From Palaemon carinicauda (lineage: Eukaryota; Arthropoda; Malacostraca; Decapoda; Palaemonidae), in assembly GCF_036898095.1 (NCBI RefSeq), contig NC_090746.1, positions 102,121,958 to 102,185,957 on the forward strand: a stretch of DNA of 64,000 nt. Direction: 5' to 3'. This document shows positions 1-12,598 of this stretch, in pieces; the stretch's first letter is position 1, and each line of letters opens with the position of its first letter. Position numbers and translations under genes: made by a program. The notes below the pieces were generated by a model. It saw only the letters and a list, made by a program, of their open reading frames with translations. It was not told the DNA's origin and did not search any database.

Positions 1-858
<858 letters not shown>

Positions 859-1174
859 GTGTATAGAAAGTATATAAATCTAAATAGTGAAGAATATACG
901 TGAATGTAATTAAAGACTATGTAGTATAGGGGTCAATATAGACAAAGTAGGCATACAGTGTTACTGAATATAGTGGCTATGATTTGGTTTTTTGTGGCCA
1001 CCCAATTCATAGAAAAACCTTTGTTTTTTAAAGAATTATAACATTCTGTTGGTGTAAGTGTGAATGTGTTTCTAGGGCTACAAGAACATACCTTGAACAT
1101 TAAAGCATTAAATGGTTTGTTACAAAAGATATGAAAATTTTAAAGAATTATCCATGAAATTAAATACAGTATTA

Positions 1175-1248
1175 CAGAAGTTCTTTTCCTTCTGATGCTT
1201 AATTTGCATTCCAGAAGTTCTTTTCCCTCTGATGCATAATTTGCATTC
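1175..1248. repeat. 37-bp tandem duplication
   Basis: Two adjacent copies (1175-1211 and 1212-1248) begin CAGAAGTTCTTTTCC and differ at two positions. A local replication-slippage type duplication with no visible function. Confidence 0.85.
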
Positions 1249-1317
1249 CAGATGTCCCATTCCCTGTCCTTGATCCTACCCAAACCTTATTTGGAAATGT
1301 TTAAAACTAAAAAAACC

Positions 1318-1428
1318 CACCCAGTCAACGTTCATGTGACTGAGGTCTCCTCGCCCCCTCTCTCTTTTAACATCAGCATTTGCCCTTTATTTCTCTCCAT
1401 GAAAGGGCCAAAGCGTCCATGAAGTAGA
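1318..1428 (+). repeat. Dispersed repeat, copy 1
   Basis: About 105 bp that reappears in inverted orientation at 6969-7076. Shared blocks include CAACGTTC-TGTGACTGAG, CCCCCTC, CAGCA-ATGCC and GAGGGCCAAAG-like sequence. It stands out as GC-richer than its surroundings. The family is not recognised; it could be a MITE fragment or an old SINE. Confidence 0.55.
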
Positions 1429-2172
1429 TCCCGCTTTTAACCAGAGGAACCTCTGTTTATTTAGGCTGTATGTCAATTTCCCTTGTACAGATGTCATTCA
1501 TTCAACTATTGGTGTAATGAGAGCAGTGACTTAATGTAATGATTTGAGTATGTTGTATTTGTCAAAATGTTGGCTACCATTTTGGGAAGCTCAGTCCACT
1601 TGGTATTCCAGAAGTATTGTCAACATATAGCTTGCCTTATTTTAACAACACAAGTCAGGATCAGTGATTATCATGCCATGTTTTAAGTTGTTTAAAAGCC
1701 TCAAATAATTTTAAACTTGCATTCAATTAATCAAACTTTGTTTCCGAGTTTAGTATGAAATACTTTGTAATTTTAAAATCTACATCCAAATTTCTTAGAT
1801 TCAGAGGCATCTTAAATTGTTGGAGATTGTAATGTCAAATGAGCAGGTTTTGGTACAATTTTATTTCATGTATGAATATGTATGCACTACAATTTATCGA
1901 CAAACGGTCAGATGTCTTGTACAGTGTAATGTGATTTGTGCACATCTTAATGACATGAAAAGATTGTGTTTTAAAGTGCAATCAAGAATTTATGAAAATT
2001 TCTAAAAGTTAATGCTAGATTAGCTATAACTCAATGGTAGATGTTCATGAACCTATAATGGTAAATATATTTGAAAAAAACGAACTTAAAGTAAATTTGT
2101 GATCAATTTGGTGTTTTAACGTAATTGTTTTAAGTAATTTGAATAGAGTCAATCTGAAGTCTCCCATTTCAG

Positions 2173-2274
2173 ATACGTGGGCTCTCTGAAAAGGGCTTCA
2201 GCTGCGATCCCTCTAGTCAGTCATGTCTCTGATTTCTACCATTTGTGTCCTTGAGTAGAGTTGGGATAAATAAA
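2173..2274 (+). CDS. Putative terminal exon with poly(A) signal
   Basis: A GC-richer block follows a good 3' splice site (pyrimidine tract ending CCCATTTCAG). With phase 1, the frame from 2174 runs 26 codons (starting YVGSLKRASA, ending FYHLCP) to TGA at 2252-2254. An AATAAA signal lies at 2269-2274, only 15 bases after the stop. Phase 0 would stop earlier, at a TGA near 2230. Taken together this looks like an alternative last exon of a plus-strand gene whose other exons lie upstream of the window and possibly at 2807-2845. The peptide is not recognised. The very short 3' UTR and lack of transcript evidence leave this uncertain. Confidence 0.4.
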
Positions 2275-2806
2275 GGCCATTGTCATCTTAAAAACCTGTG
2301 TAATAGGTTCTCAAATATCGTCTTTGGTTTCGATACTGTGTATGTGTGATTTCTATTCCATAAGGGTATAGTTTTCCTGGCTTCAGAAGCAAATACTTTA
2401 TTCTTTGATTATTTTATTATTTGTTGGTTATAAGGTGGAAAATTTGTCCAGAATTAAGGTATAGATATCTAATTTGACTTTGGCTAGAGTAGAAGTTGTC
2501 CAGGTTGTTGAGCTTAATGGTTTGAGTGATATTTCAAGCACATTTTGTAAGTAAGGATAATTCACTAATCTTTAGGAATTTGTAACTTAATTAGTTCAGT
2601 ATCTGGTTTGCTAGTGTTTTCATAATTTGCTGATGAGTCAAAGCTGTCTCCATAAGCTGACTTCCATTGATTTAAGTTTATTGAATATGTTTATATTTAA
2701 TGTAGGGCAAGAGATACAGATGGACAGGAATATACTATACAAAATTTAGAAGTTAGTAAATGAACTTTAACTGTTCCAGTGAATATTTTGTCTGCTTTTG
2801 TGACAG
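2275..2806. other. Probable intron, AT-rich
   Basis: No repeat or gene recognised. The 3' end has a pyrimidine-rich stretch and CAG immediately before the exon at 2807. Confidence 0.4.
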
Positions 2807-2845
2807 AGTGGAGGAGGTATTAATACGAAGACAGCTCCCGAACAG
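2807..2845 (+). CDS. Putative 39-nt cassette microexon
   Basis: The sequence reads TGCTTTTGTGACAG, then 39 bases, then GTAACT, so both splice sites fit consensus. The exon is exactly 13 codons and is open in the first frame, giving SGGGINTKTAPEQ. A length divisible by three means its inclusion would keep the frame, as in regulated microexons. It lies on the same strand as, and 530 bp after, the putative alternative last exon at 2173, so the two may be alternative choices in one gene. The peptide is not recognised. Confidence 0.4.
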
Positions 2846-3079
2846 GTAACTTTATTTAGGCACCATACGGGTATTTAGGCACTCAAGGCGTCACATAAGG
2901 GTGACCATTTCATGTTTATATTCAATGGTTTTTGTCGATAAGGTTGACATAGGCATAAATATAGGTAATACTGTATAATAATGAAATGTTAATAGAGTTG
3001 AAATTAGCCTCCCCAGTGTAGAATAAAACATAGATAGGGCATGCTTCTCGTATTTGTATGTGTGTTGCTTGCTGTGTTT

Positions 3080-3962
3080 TCATTGCACTCATCATCATAT
3101 CTTATCGTGCCAATGTTGATCCTATAGGAGGGCATTGTTGGTTGCCTCTCCGAGGTCTTGATCTAACCAATTAGGGCCCAGTGGGCATCCTCGTAGGATG
3201 TGTTCAATTGTATGTAGTGTTGCCCCACATGGGCATTTAGGGTTGGTGGGTAATCCTCTTTTGTGGCAGTTATCTAGTTTTGCCCACTTTTACCCTTGCT
3301 CTGTTTAGGGTTACCCAGTCCTTCCTGGTGAGGGTTCTTCCACTGGGCAGGTCTTCATTTGTGCTGGGCAGCGCCTCTTTGGATGGCTGTCGGTCACTTT
3401 TCCTGCCACTTATCTAGCCTATGAGCAGCTGCATTGATTGGTTCTAGTCCATCCACTGTTCAAAGCTTTTGCGGGATTTCAGTCTTCGCCTTTCTTCCTG
3501 ATAATTGAGGTGTGGATGCTTAGGGTCATTAATTGGTTTATGCTTTTCAGTTTTGCCTCAAACCAATCCTTGATGAATTGCATCGGTTTAATACATGACT
3601 GCAGCAGGATCGACCTGGTCTAAAGCACGCTTGGTTTGTCGACAGTTGTTCTTCGACAGTTGGTTGGATACGGGCTAGGATCATTCGTTTGTATAATTTG
3701 TAAAGGATACACAGTAAGGATATTGGTCGATAGCTTTTGGGAATGATGGGTTTCAGCAAGGCCACTATTCTCGCTCTTCTCCAAATGTTTTGGATTTGGT
3801 AGGCTGTTGCACAGGAATTGAATAGGAACAAGAGCCATGCTTTTATTTTGCCTCCAAAATGTAAGATAATTTCTGTTGTTATGCCATCTAGGCTGGTCGC
3901 CTTCCCAGATTTGAGATGGTCCATGGCAGCATTTAGTTCTAAGGTGAACAGGTGGGAGTTAT
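3080..3962 (-). pseudogene. Internally deleted LINE (non-LTR) fragment
   Basis: The minus frame at 3924-3547 shows the N-terminal reverse-transcriptase blocks: LKSGKATSLDGI, then KSYRPISLLCILYKLYKRMI, then ACFRPGRSCCSHVLN. Nearer 3125-3350 the minus strand encodes the C-terminal end of such a protein: TRKDWVTLNRARVKVGKTR, then a zinc-knuckle-like CPCGATLHTIEHILRGCPL, then a stop near 3125. The whole catalytic middle, including the YADD box, is missing, because about 200 bp separate the two parts where well over 1 kb is expected. A frameshift or stop also interrupts the C-terminal part. The copy is dead. The clade is probably Jockey/RTE-like but is not resolved. Confidence 0.75.
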
Positions 3963-5168
3963 GATGTTGTAAATTTACTCAATGGAGAAATAAGGTTTTG
4001 TGGTCGATGGTTTCTTTGTTAATGAATTGTGTTTTACCTCTTGAGAGTAAATTTATAGATGAGAGATTTCACGCCTTTCTTTTCGGGGTCAGGGAGCTCA
4101 GCTTTATATCTTCGTTATCGTTATTAGTTAAGATGAATTTAGCTTGTGGTCTGTTTTTCTGGTCCCAATACACACGAAAAGAAAATTCTCTCCTATTCAC
4201 AAACACGTACATAGAAGTAACTTCCACTGAGTAACACCATCAATTTTGAGTTGTTCAAGAGAAAAAATATTCCACCATTTAAGAAAGAAAAGGCTGTTTC
4301 AAATTAGATATTACTATCTCAAGATGATTGACAGTAAATTCTGACTTTAACCTCAAATTTTGTTATTAGACAACTTATCTTTAAATTTCTATTTTTACCG
4401 TTTCATGTTTTCACGATTTTGATCTAAAATTTAGTGTCCATGATCAATATTTGCGACTATTCTATTTCTACATTCGAAGTTTTGCAACGTCACCAATTCT
4501 CTTGATATAATTTAAAATATTGTGTATCTATGATGGGTATTTGATGATACTCTCCCTAATCCAAAGCTTTGCAACATCTCAGGGAGCTCTTTTATATCTC
4601 TCTATTAACATTCTTCTCATTTTAAAAGGGTAATTTATAAATAGAGGTAAATAAACAATATGATAAGTTATGATAATCTATAGAACAGAATTTATATCTA
4701 TAAGTTGATATACAATATCTTTTATATATAAAGTTTTAAGTTTGCATGTTATTTTCTTTAATAAGCAATCTCATTGTAATTACAGTAAATCAATTAATAT
4801 CTTTCCTCGTTAAAGAATAAATCTTTATTCGTTCATGCGAGGCTCAGAGTATACGATCATCTGTTGTTAAAGTGTTAATTACGTTGAAATAAATATGGCT
4901 TATGAAAGTAAATCTTTTGGCGCAGATTTGTTTGTTGGTTATAAATAGAAATGCGTTCAATTTTTACATTTCCCTAAGCAGAATTGGAATATCGCAGTCT
5001 TCACGATGGAGATACTGAGGGATAATTAGAATAATTATATTAATGAACATTTTGATTTTATTCTAACTTGGTCTTAACGGACATGACACGAAATTTACAT
5101 AGGTTCATGTAATTGACTGTATACATTATTATATAATTCACTGGATTTAGTATACAGTACCTCTACAC

Positions 5169-5174
<6 letters not shown>
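3963..5174. other. AT-rich non-coding DNA
   Basis: No gene or recognisable repeat. The open frame at 3998-4234 shows no known domain and AT-driven codon use. Confidence 0.45.

Positions 5175-5256
<82 letters not shown>
5175..5256. repeat. (CT)n microsatellite followed by (CA)n
   Basis: A pure CT run to 5247 passes directly into five CA repeats. The minus-strand Arg-Glu open frame across it (5095-5298) is only a reading of the repeat. Confidence 0.97.
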
Positions 5257-6166
5257 GGCAACATACATCTTCAAAGTGGGTGTTAATAGGTTTTTCAAGG
5301 TTAATTAAGTACAAAACGACTATAAATATTTCAGATTCCCAATAATCTTTTTATTCTTATCAAAAAGTTAAAATGAAGTTTACATTTTTATTATAAAGAC
5401 TGTTCTTAATGCAGACAACAATTTTCCCTTGTTAGTAAGAGCCATGAATTTCTCTGAAAATGTTACTTGATAATGTAATGTACAAAATAAGGTTTATAGA
5501 TCGCTCATGAATGGCAGAGGCAAGGGACAGGATAATGTCACAGAAACACCATAAACACTCATGATCAGCTCCATCAAACTAGGACCAGCGGGCGGTATTC
5601 GAATAAGCAAACCTTCATTTAAATTGTTTATTAGTTGTGTATTATTAAAATCCTAGGCTTATCTCTTGCTTTAGTTACTGGTGCTAAGTCAGTATCCCAG
5701 CGTTGCTTTCCAAAGGCTACATATTTGAGAACTTTATTGTGCAGCTCAAGTGACTAGGCTGTCCACGTGTAATATGAATGCGTACTTCGGTCCGATCTGA
5801 CTGTCTGCTGGGGGAAGTAGCAATGGTGGTCAGGGTAGTAGTCTTGCACGTCTCTTCTCTTTTACTCGACTCGATCATGTACATTAAATGGTATGGGACA
5901 GAGATGCAACTTGGTTGACTGGCAGTTTTTGGTTTAACGTTTTCCCCCCATTCAACAGTTAAGATTTGTTCACATTTGCCTTGCTTGACTTTCATATCCC
6001 ATTCAAAATCTGTAGGCTAGGTTCATTTGTCTACCATGGAAATTAGGGTAATTTAAATGTTGTATTAACTTACGAATGATTTTCATATCCTTGATGTCTT
6101 TATTTCATAATCATTGAATTATTGTTTGTAAGATTAATAATAAAGTATAAAAAAAAAAAAATAGAA
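5257..6166. other. Non-coding DNA with a short dispersed repeat
   Basis: Mostly AT-rich with no recognised gene. It holds one partial copy of the CTCATGAATGG repeat (5503-5602). The minus-strand open frame at 5717-5995 has no domain I recognise and no splice or start context that supports it. Confidence 0.4.
5503..5602 (+). repeat. SINE-like dispersed repeat, partial copy
   Basis: It starts GATCGCTCATGAATGGCAG and continues AGGCAAGGGACAG. The same opening occurs nine more times in the tandem units (for example 14066 and 14868). This copy ends near ACTAGGACCAGCGGGC. The short length and dispersal suggest a SINE; a tRNA-derived head is not demonstrable here. Confidence 0.6.
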
Positions 6167-6278
6167 GGAAAAGGAAAGCATTCAAGGGCCTGGTAACTTT
6201 GCTTATTCAAGAAATTATTTCAGAAGTCTCATGTTACCAGGTGGGAAAGGGGTTGGCCTTGGTGGGCTTTCCTTTTCC
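6167..6278. repeat. Nested short inverted repeat (hairpin)
   Basis: The outer arms GGAAAAGGAAAGC (6167-6179) and GCTTTCCTTTTCC (6266-6278) are perfect complements. The inner arms CCTGGTAAC (6189-6197) and GTTACCAGG (6233-6241) are also perfect. The structure could fold as a two-stem hairpin. Its function is unknown. Confidence 0.6.
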
Positions 6279-7260
6279 TCCTCTTTTTTTAAACTTTATT
6301 ATATTCTTGGTGAGCATAATACTTACACTGTCATGACACTTGACGTTATCTGTTTAACTTTGACGTACCCTAGACGTTCAGAATATCGTAGCATATGAGG
6401 TGTATCATTCGGTGTTTCCGTATTGGGATTATCGAAGGTAGAAGAGCCTCGTTTTCTATGACTTCATGGCTCTGGGCGAGTTTTAAGTTTTCACATTTCT
6501 GTCCATTTTATTTTGTCAATATTTTTGTGTATTTATATTTCAACTCTAATCAAATGTACTGGAAACCTGCTGTGCGTGACATTCAATTATCTACAATAAA
6601 AGACAGCCTATTACCACAAATTTCATTTGTTTTCACCTCGGCCAAGATTTTTTCAGGCCTACTCAGTGTTTTATTATTTCAATTAAAAGTAATCTTAAGT
6701 ATAGCTACAGTACTTCAAAAATACTTTTTATAGTTCAGAAGTTTTATAAACAACTTAAGCATGGCAAGACAAAACACTGACATACTCAATAGAATTCAGA
6801 GTAAAGCCAATTTTTGACAAAGTACCAATGTACTTAAATACTTGTTAGTCCTGCCCTCTTTCTACTTGTGGTTGAATGCCATGCACTATATATGGGAACA
6901 TGGTTAAGCCAAAATAAAAATGGGGTTCTTGTAGCTAAATGCAGGTTATAGCTAAATGCAGGTTATATTTTATGAGCTCTTTGGCCCTCATTGGCGAGAA
7001 GACAGGCATTTGCTGGTGCTAGAAGAGGGAGGGGGCCGCTTACGGAGAACGCTCAGTCACACGAACGTTGATGAAGGAGAATACTCAACACTTTAAAATT
7101 TTATTTTTTTTTTTTTCTTTTTTTAATTCATATTTCAAACATTGTGTATGATTATGGTAATAGAAAAGGCGTAATTTATATTTTGGTAATTTATTTTAAC
7201 ACTAATCTTATGTCAATTTTACATCATGTTATTTTCATGTGTTCCATACATATGCAATAC
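6279..7260. other. AT-rich non-coding DNA
   Basis: No supported gene. The open frame at 6395-6733 is unrecognised. It contains a 17-bp direct duplication (AGCTAAATGCAGGTTAT, near 6932-6966) and the second, inverted copy of the 1318-1428 repeat. Confidence 0.4.
6969..7076 (-). repeat. Dispersed repeat, copy 2 (inverted)
   Basis: Its reverse complement aligns with 1318-1428: CAACGTTCGTGTGACTGAG, CCCCCTCCCTC, CAGCAAATGCC, TGAGGGCCAAAG. The two copies lie 5.5 kb apart in opposite orientation. Confidence 0.55.
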
Positions 7261-7850
7261 AACTTGAGGCATTTGTTTACAAGACCACGCTCTCCATATA
7301 CTGCCAAATTATGCAAAGCTATTGTTTTCTTCTTACTTTTTCATAATTTAAAACAATTTGCCACATGGGAAACAGTCAAAATTAGAAAAAAACTAGAATT
7401 ATAAAAAACTGGCCTGGTTTCCTCATTAAACGACCTGGAACTAACGTCAGCATAGCCAACCAAACAGATGTTCATGATGCCAGCGTGCCTTTGATATTTA
7501 TTAAAAATATACACTATTACAAATGGAGTAATTACTCAAGTGTCCATAAAATACCATATACTATTCACTTGAATAATTTCTCTATTTCTAATTTAGTACA
7601 GTATATATTTTGAATGTATCAAATGTACACTGGTATCTCAAACTTCTGTTTGGTTGACTAAGTAATTTCCATGCCGTTTAGTGAGGAAACCAGGCTATTT
7701 TTTTCTTTTATAATTCTAGTTTTTTATAATTTTAACTAGTTTCTCTTGACTAATTGTTTTAAATATTAAAATGCAATAGAGGAAAACAATAGCTTTGCAT
7801 AATATGGCAGTATATAGAGAGCATGGTCTTGTAAACAAATACCTAACTTG
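7261..7850. repeat. Large imperfect inverted repeat (foldback)
   Basis: The left arm 7261-7470 and right arm 7645-7850 are reverse complements along about 200 bp with small indels. Matching blocks include TTTGTTTACAAGACCA, TATGCAAAGCTATTGTTTTC, ACTAGAATTATAAAA, CTGGTTTCCTCA and CCAACCAAACAGA. The spacer is about 170 bp. Transcription across it would give a long hairpin RNA. It could be a foldback element or a local inverted duplication. Confidence 0.85.
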
Positions 7851-10800
7851 ACATGACCCTAGCTAATTATACAAAACTTCTAGCTAACCAATTTTGAATT
7901 TGATAAATTAAATCTTACAGTAACCACATGCAATATTGTAAATTTAGCATTCACATATAACTGCAGTTTTTCTCAGTTTACAACATTCACATATTACTGA
8001 AGTTTTCTCATAGTTCATTATACTTCCATAAATTTTACCAGCTTAATAGTGTAGTTTTGATTAGAAGAGTTATAATGGCAATTTAAACAAAACCTAAACA
8101 TCCTTATCAAAGACGACCTTAAATTATATGGGTATATATTGGTTAGAGAATTTAAGATTCAATATTACATTAAGACCAAATGCTGAATTTGAAGCAAGAT
8201 TGAGAGAATTAGCCAGATTAATGATTTTTTGTTTCTTTACCAATTTTAAGACAAACAAATCCACCTAATGTTCTATACTACTTTAAACCCTCTAAAAAAA
8301 AAAAAGATATTTAGGTCCTCAATGATTACAGTACTGATCAAACAACCTCAGACTGACAAAACTGCAAACACCTGGGCTATATTTCAATTTTAAATGTCCT
8401 ACTTGGTGTCTAATGGACCTCCAGAATGTCCTAGCATCAGTTTCATACAAATCCCATGAAGACTATCAAAACTTCAATACCCACAAAAGGAATAGGCTCC
8501 CTCTACGCTCTTCCTCGCACAGACACCCCATAAAGAAGAAACTAGAGATTTCAGATTTTTCCAGTTAAATTTATTCTGGGTATTCCCTAATTACCTTATT
8601 GTTAGGCCTACACTTGCATTAAAAGAATCTTATAACTAATTTTCCAGACATGACATTTTCAAAATAAAATTCTATAATTATGAAATTAATGTCATTAAAA
8701 AGCTGGACATCTAAGATTTCTTTTGCAATTAATTTCCAAAATTTTCTAAATAATGAAAACTTCACAAACTTGTGCCAAGTTTACTTTATAACAAATACAC
8801 CTTCCCTTTCCTGAATTAAAGTTTAAAAACTATGCCCCATTTAAGGTTCAAACACTATCCAAGTGTGTTTTTAAAAAAAAGATTCCTCTTAAAAGTTCAT
8901 ATAATTAGCGTTTCCATAGACCACTGCTTTCAGGGCTTCATTTAAAATTTCCTGAGAATTTGACTGGAATTTGCTAATTATACCTACTATCCTAAGCTAT
9001 CAGTTATACTTTCGACACCAAATAAGCAATAGATATTCAAGACATTAAAAATGTAATGTCTTTTACAATGCAGTTTTGTCCCTCTAAAGTTATGAAATAT
9101 TAAAAGTGACAGCTGTATCCAGATTTACCATCATGTCAATGAAAATTACATTGCAACTTCAAACAAGAGATTTGTGACTGCATTAAAGTTTACATATTTT
9201 CTCAAAGTATATACAAGTCATTATACCATATCAAAAGTCCCAAGAAACTTCAGGAGAATATTCAAACCCCGAGGAAAATTAATGGATAATGTAGTAGTGG
9301 ATTTTATTCATTATACTTTTTCAGTTAATATTGTCAAACTAATTTAGTGTTCTGGAACTATGTATAAAGTAAATAAAATATTTTAACAATTCAAGTTTAT
9401 GAGCAACTACATATACCACAGATTTCTTTTCGATATTTTAGTCATTTATGTCATGCGACATCATGAAATAACACTAGCATTTTTTTAAATTGAAAATTTT
9501 GTCTTAGTTATTTTGTTAGGTGTTATAGCAAATATTTAATTTCGGAAATAGGACAATACGATAAAACTCGCAAATTGAAAAAATATACTAAATGGGTGAT
9601 AGAGATTGAAAGGAGTGCATGCATCTTAGTGCAAGCAAATTTACTCTATATTCTATAAACTATATAAAAAGCAATTAAAACTCTTGAGCAAAATTTTCTT
9701 ACGAATATTTAATTGAATTAATGATTTAAGATATACTGTACCACAAGATACTGAAACATTCTAAGACGAAAAGAAAGATTCAATGGTATAACAAATTGTA
9801 AACACGGTTAAATTAAGACCAAATCAGAAACTGAATATTGTAAATTTAATGACAGTCAACTGTGAAGTCACTTGTTCAGAGTAATTACAAAATTTTACAA
9901 GAAATATAAGAGGCCTCAAGGAAACTGATGCTTGCCTTTACTCTTGAAAATGAATAAGAAAATCACGAAAGCTTAGGTAGCAAAGAATTGAGTAATTATG
10001 CTATCTTAAATGCTTTCTAATAGGCTTCATTATCAGAGACTCAGACATTAGTTTCCTTACATAACGAAGGCTAAGAATATGCAATTCTCTAATCAGTCAT
10101 TTACATAGTTTCTTGACAAATATTAGTACTAACTTCAATATCCTCAGACTGACATTTCTATATTTCCAACTAACAAAACTGGCAGTCTATGAAGCTCTAG
10201 TAAATTAAGCTTTATGTAATCTTTCAAGTAATAAGGTTTAAATCTTTCAAGTAACCTAGTATTAAATCTCAAAAGGTAAGGAGTAAGGAATACGTAAAAT
10301 TAAATTTTTCCTTTGCCCTTTAAAAATAACATTACTACCCATCTCCGCATGAAGACTTCCACTTTCATTGTATCTTTTAGAGAACTTCAAACGTTTGACT
10401 TAGCCCCTATGAAAGGAAACTGGCATCAATACAGTAGCTATAAATTGTAGTATCTGGGTACTTTAAACACTGCTAAAGGAAAAAAGGCAAATGCCAACAA
10501 ATTTCAAATCTGACAAACTGTACATAATATATGACTTGAAAACTTCATATGTCCAGCCTAATGAAACCCTAGAAATTTTTGTTAACCCAAGAATTTAATA
10601 ACTCACTGGATACCATGTATATTGCAATACACTATATGGGAAGTAATATGTGAAAAGGCTGATAACTTCCTTAACAGCTCTGACATGACTGACTACTGTA
10701 ATGTTACAAGCCTGATAAAAATAGCCAGCCTAATTACTATACAGAAATTTATAAGTTAATTTAAGTAGATATAATTTGAAATAATTTGTGGGTGAACTCT

Positions 10801-10913
10801 CCCGGAAGGTGTTGTTATAAGTAGGTGAGGACAAATGCCGCTCTGTTTTTATCTTCGAGAAGCTCTTGGCACTTCATCCAACATGGTTGAGAATTGCTAT
10901 GTAGAATTTTGAA
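7851..10913. other. AT-rich DNA, nothing recognised
   Basis: About 3 kb without a long reading frame, microsatellite or recognised mobile element. If the exon at 10914-10946 is real, the right part would be its 3' UTR and downstream flank. Confidence 0.45.
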
Positions 10914-10946
10914 TTAGTCCAGAACTCTTTCAATTTTCTTTCTAAC
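10914..10946 (-). CDS. Possible terminal coding exon, minus strand
   Basis: On the minus strand a pyrimidine-rich CCTTTTTTTCGCAG is followed by an open stretch VRKKIERVLD and TAA. It has the same orientation as the five 98-nt putative exons of the tandem array 2.5 kb and more upstream of it, so it could be the 3' end of the same transcript. Only ten codons support it, so this is a weak call. Confidence 0.22.
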   Translation of the reverse strand, partial: VRKKIERVLD

Positions 10947-12598
10947 CTGCGAAAAAAAGGTAAATTAACCAATAGTTTCTCATTATCAGACTATTATAAA
11001 ATAGTTTTTGTAAACAATCTATTAGATAATTTACAAGAGTTAATAAAGGAGAAATAAAGGAATTATCCAGACACCTTAGAATGACCCATGACCCTTGCCT
11101 TTTTATAATATACGTTACCTATGTACAGTATATAGGTATCCTAGTATTATTATTTATTATTACTATTACTAGCTAAGCTACAATCCTAGTTGGAAACTCA
11201 AAGATGCTATAAGCCCGAGCGCTCCAAAAGAGAAAAATAGCCCCCTGAGGAAATAAATGATTAGTTATGAACAATTGAAATAAAATATTTAAAAGACTAA
11301 CATTAAAACTGTGTTAAGATTAATTTCACCACATACATAAAAGAATCTACACTAACCTTATCTTTATCACGAAACTGGTAAATCCTACCTTGCTTCAGCT
11401 AATAGGCTAAATACTAACCCTGTATATAAACTACTTTCCTTAAAGATTAGTCTATCTTAACCCATTAATGGCTTGTGAAAATTGATCAAATGATTAGCAT
11501 ATAGAGCAATTAAATCTAGTTACTTCTCTATTATTCCCAAAAATTGAACCAACTTATTGTAGACAATTCACTTGAAAAAAGTAGTTTCATCATTTTACCA
11601 ATTTTCGCACCAACAAACTTAATTTGCAAGTATTGACTAAACATTTCACTTTAATGAATAAACTAATAATCAGTTTTACTTCAGTCAGTTAAATTAATAA
11701 TGTCACCATCCTGATTATATAAATCTTGCATTCTTAACTTAGTACTGTTTAGCCATAGAATAACGCAATACAATCCAAACTACAGTAGATGGTTCTATTA
11801 ATAAGTGTTTTTTGCAACGAACACTGTCTCAAGAGGATATTTCACTGCAGTGCAGTATACAGTGACAATTTGCCTTTTATCTCTTATAAATATACACTTT
11901 CCTTACTAACCTTTGAGGATTATCTTTAAAGGTTGAAGCCTATTTATATGTCTCCAAATTTCATGATTATTCACTATACAGTAATGCATCACAACAGAAA
12001 ATTAATTTGTTCTGGAGTGGCTTTTGTTTCGTGAAAATTGTGTGTTACGAGTCACATTTTACATGTAAATCTAATTTGTTTCAAACCCTACAAAAACACC
12101 ATTAAATTATATAATAAAGCTAGAGTATAACCACAATGATATTGTATAGCCAAATACATTTGAACCATTTAATACCCCTAAACTTAATACCTATAAATTT
12201 AGTTTAGAAAATATTGCAAACAAGTTAAAAATAATCAAATACATACAGTAAAATACTATACAAACAAAATATACAGCACAATATGGACTGCACTAATATA
12301 GTTACCTTTGCAATAGAGATACATTTTCTATTGTGTGAACAATGTTTTCTTCAAATGGACGACTATTTCATTCACGGCCTGGATGGCAAATCTCTTTCCT
12401 TATCATGAAACATTTATCACAATGTGAGTCAGAAAAATCTTCGCATTTCGTTGTTTCGCAACGTGAATATTTCGTAAGCAGATTCTTACGTTAAGAGGTA
12501 TGACTGTTTGGGAAAAAACTAATCTTAAATTCATAATTTATAGTTTGTATAAAACAGAGTTCAAGCTAGAAGGCTTAATTCAGAAATGAGATTATGTA
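10947..12598. other. AT-rich non-coding DNA left of the array
   Basis: Apart from the LINE tail at 11138-11290, nothing was recognised. Its sequence does not match the tandem unit, so the array edge at 12599 is sharp. Confidence 0.5.
11138..11290 (-). mobile_element. LINE 3' tail, severely 5'-truncated
   Basis: It matches the 3' end of the LINE at 25590-27335. Both begin (plus strand) with an ATT-rich run, then AAGCTACAA-CCTAGTTGGAAA, then AAGATGCTATAAGCCC, CTCCAA and AAAAATAGCCC. The ATT run is the complement of an AAT-type 3' microsatellite tail. Confidence 0.75.

Noticed and set aside
5095..5298. Minus-strand open frame rich in Arg-Glu
   Set aside because: It is a translation of the CT microsatellite; no coding signal remains outside the repeat.
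6395..6733. 112-codon plus-strand open frame
   Set aside because: AT-rich, hydrophobic by composition, no recognised domain and no splice or promoter context; likely chance.
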